Below, one piece after another: positions 7,681 through 7,867 of a stretch of DNA of 7,867 bases. The stretch covers positions 1 to 7,867 of the forward strand of contig JAIXPM010000221.1 of the NCBI GenBank assembly GCA_027486275.1, written 5' to 3'. The first letter of the stretch is position 1. Every line of letters starts with the position of its first letter. The notes below the pieces were generated by a model. The model was not told where the DNA came from and did no database searches. It worked only from the letters and a program-made list of their open reading frames with translations. The stretch is from Sphingomonadales bacterium. Lineage in GTDB: Bacteria; Pseudomonadota; Alphaproteobacteria; Sphingomonadales; Sphingomonadaceae. Both the position numbers and the translations under genes were made by a program.

Positions 7681-7691
7681 CGGGGGCGTAC

Positions 7692-7867
7692 ATGCATCAA
7701 CTGGCAATTGTTCATGACCATCCGGATGGGTTTCAGCCGCTGTTTGCCGCGCTGTCCCGGGCCGGGATCGATTATCTGCCGGTGCACACCGCCGGCCACG
7801 GCTTTGATCCCATTGGTGGCCAGCCGCCGGCGCCGGTGATTTTCAACCGCATCGCCATGAGCTCGGC
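7692..7867 (+). CDS. Probable RimK/glutathione-synthetase-like ATP-grasp protein (5' part only)
   Basis: The frame stays open from the ATG at 7692-7694 to the window edge, giving 58 residues. It starts MHQLAIVHDHPDGFQPLFAA, continues with a helix-like stretch and LPVHTAG, and reaches VIFNRIAMSS at about 49-58. A short beta strand, a helix, a second strand and then a strand ending in an 'FNR..xSS' motif resemble the pre-ATP-grasp lobe of RimK-type and glutathione-synthetase-like ligases, where a similar 'NRMSPS' element occurs. Such enzymes join a carboxylate to an amine using ATP; the substrate cannot be told from this fragment. GGGGG at 7682-7686, 5 bases upstream, may serve as ribosome binding site. 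The ATP-binding core lies outside the window, so the family call is tentative, while the coding call is firmer. It is transcribed away from the oxidase operon. Confidence 0.6.
   Translation, partial: MHQLAIVHDHPDGFQPLFAALSRAGIDYLPVHTAGHGFDPIGGQPPAPVIFNRIAMSS

Larger units (their letters stand above)
7526..7691. promoter_or_regulatory. Divergent intergenic control region between ccoN and the ATP-grasp gene
   Basis: The 166 bp between two divergent start codons must hold the promoter of the cco operon (minus) and probably that of the right-hand gene (plus). It contains the ccoN Shine-Dalgarno, an imperfect direct repeat (7535-7551 and 7601-7617), the short inverted repeat GGGCAAGCCC (7594-7603), a six-T run at 7628-7633 and a palindrome-like element (7661-7680). 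I see no convincing -35/-10 pair by eye on either strand. cbb3 operons are usually switched on by FNR- or FixK-type regulators, but no good TTGAT-N4-ATCAA box is visible. The nearest, TTGCGCTGCGGGAA at 7577-7590, keeps one half-site only. Confidence 0.6.

Noticed and set aside
7507..7839. 110-codon plus-strand frame across the intergenic region
   Set aside because: It starts inside ccoN on the opposite strand, has no clear ribosome site, and overlaps the better-supported frame beginning at 7692.
1..7867. tRNA, rRNA, CRISPR, insertion sequence or integration site
   Set aside because: No such structure was seen on reading. The window is almost wholly coding, and no spaced repeats, transposase-like product or terminal inverted repeats were noticed.

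Overview
The window holds a nearly complete cbb3-type cytochrome c oxidase locus from a GC-rich bacterium. On the minus strand, read from right to left, the order is ccoN, ccoO, ccoQ, ccoP, ccoG (fixG/rdxA-like), ccoH (fixH) and ccoI (fixI). The last gene runs off the left edge. Protein style (a CcoN with an extra N-terminal hydrophobic region, FixGHI-type accessory proteins, high GC) points to an Alphaproteobacterium. A sphingomonad is my best guess from sequence feel, but nothing here proves the genus.

Layout: 1-2105 is ccoI, a copper-type P1B ATPase lacking only its extreme C terminus. 2102-2578 is ccoH, 2575-4035 is ccoG, 4022-4936 is ccoP (di-heme c subunit), 4929-5090 is ccoQ (53 aa), 5087-5842 is ccoO (mono-heme c subunit) and 5855-7525 is ccoN (catalytic subunit). 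Only the ccoN-ccoO junction has a gap (12 bp). All other junctions overlap, three of them as ATGA, so the set looks like one tightly coupled transcription unit. 7526-7691 is a 166 bp divergent intergenic region with an imperfect 17 bp direct repeat and a palindrome-like element. From 7692 a plus-strand gene begins whose first 58 residues look like the N-terminal lobe of a RimK/glutathione-synthetase-like ATP-grasp protein. It runs off the right edge.

How the genes work together: CcoN reduces oxygen at the heme b3-CuB centre. CcoO and CcoP pass electrons from the bc1 complex or a periplasmic cytochrome c through three c-type hemes. CcoQ is a small membrane subunit that stabilises or matures the complex. 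CcoI moves copper across the inner membrane for CuB, CcoG is a membrane iron-sulfur protein linked to copper reduction during assembly, and CcoH helps assemble the complex. Such oxidases serve respiration at low oxygen.

I found no previously undescribed multi-gene system here. The catalytic and ligand residues of the oxidase are intact. The least explained parts are the divergent control region, which lacks a convincing FNR/FixK box but carries the repeat, and the partly visible ATP-grasp gene.
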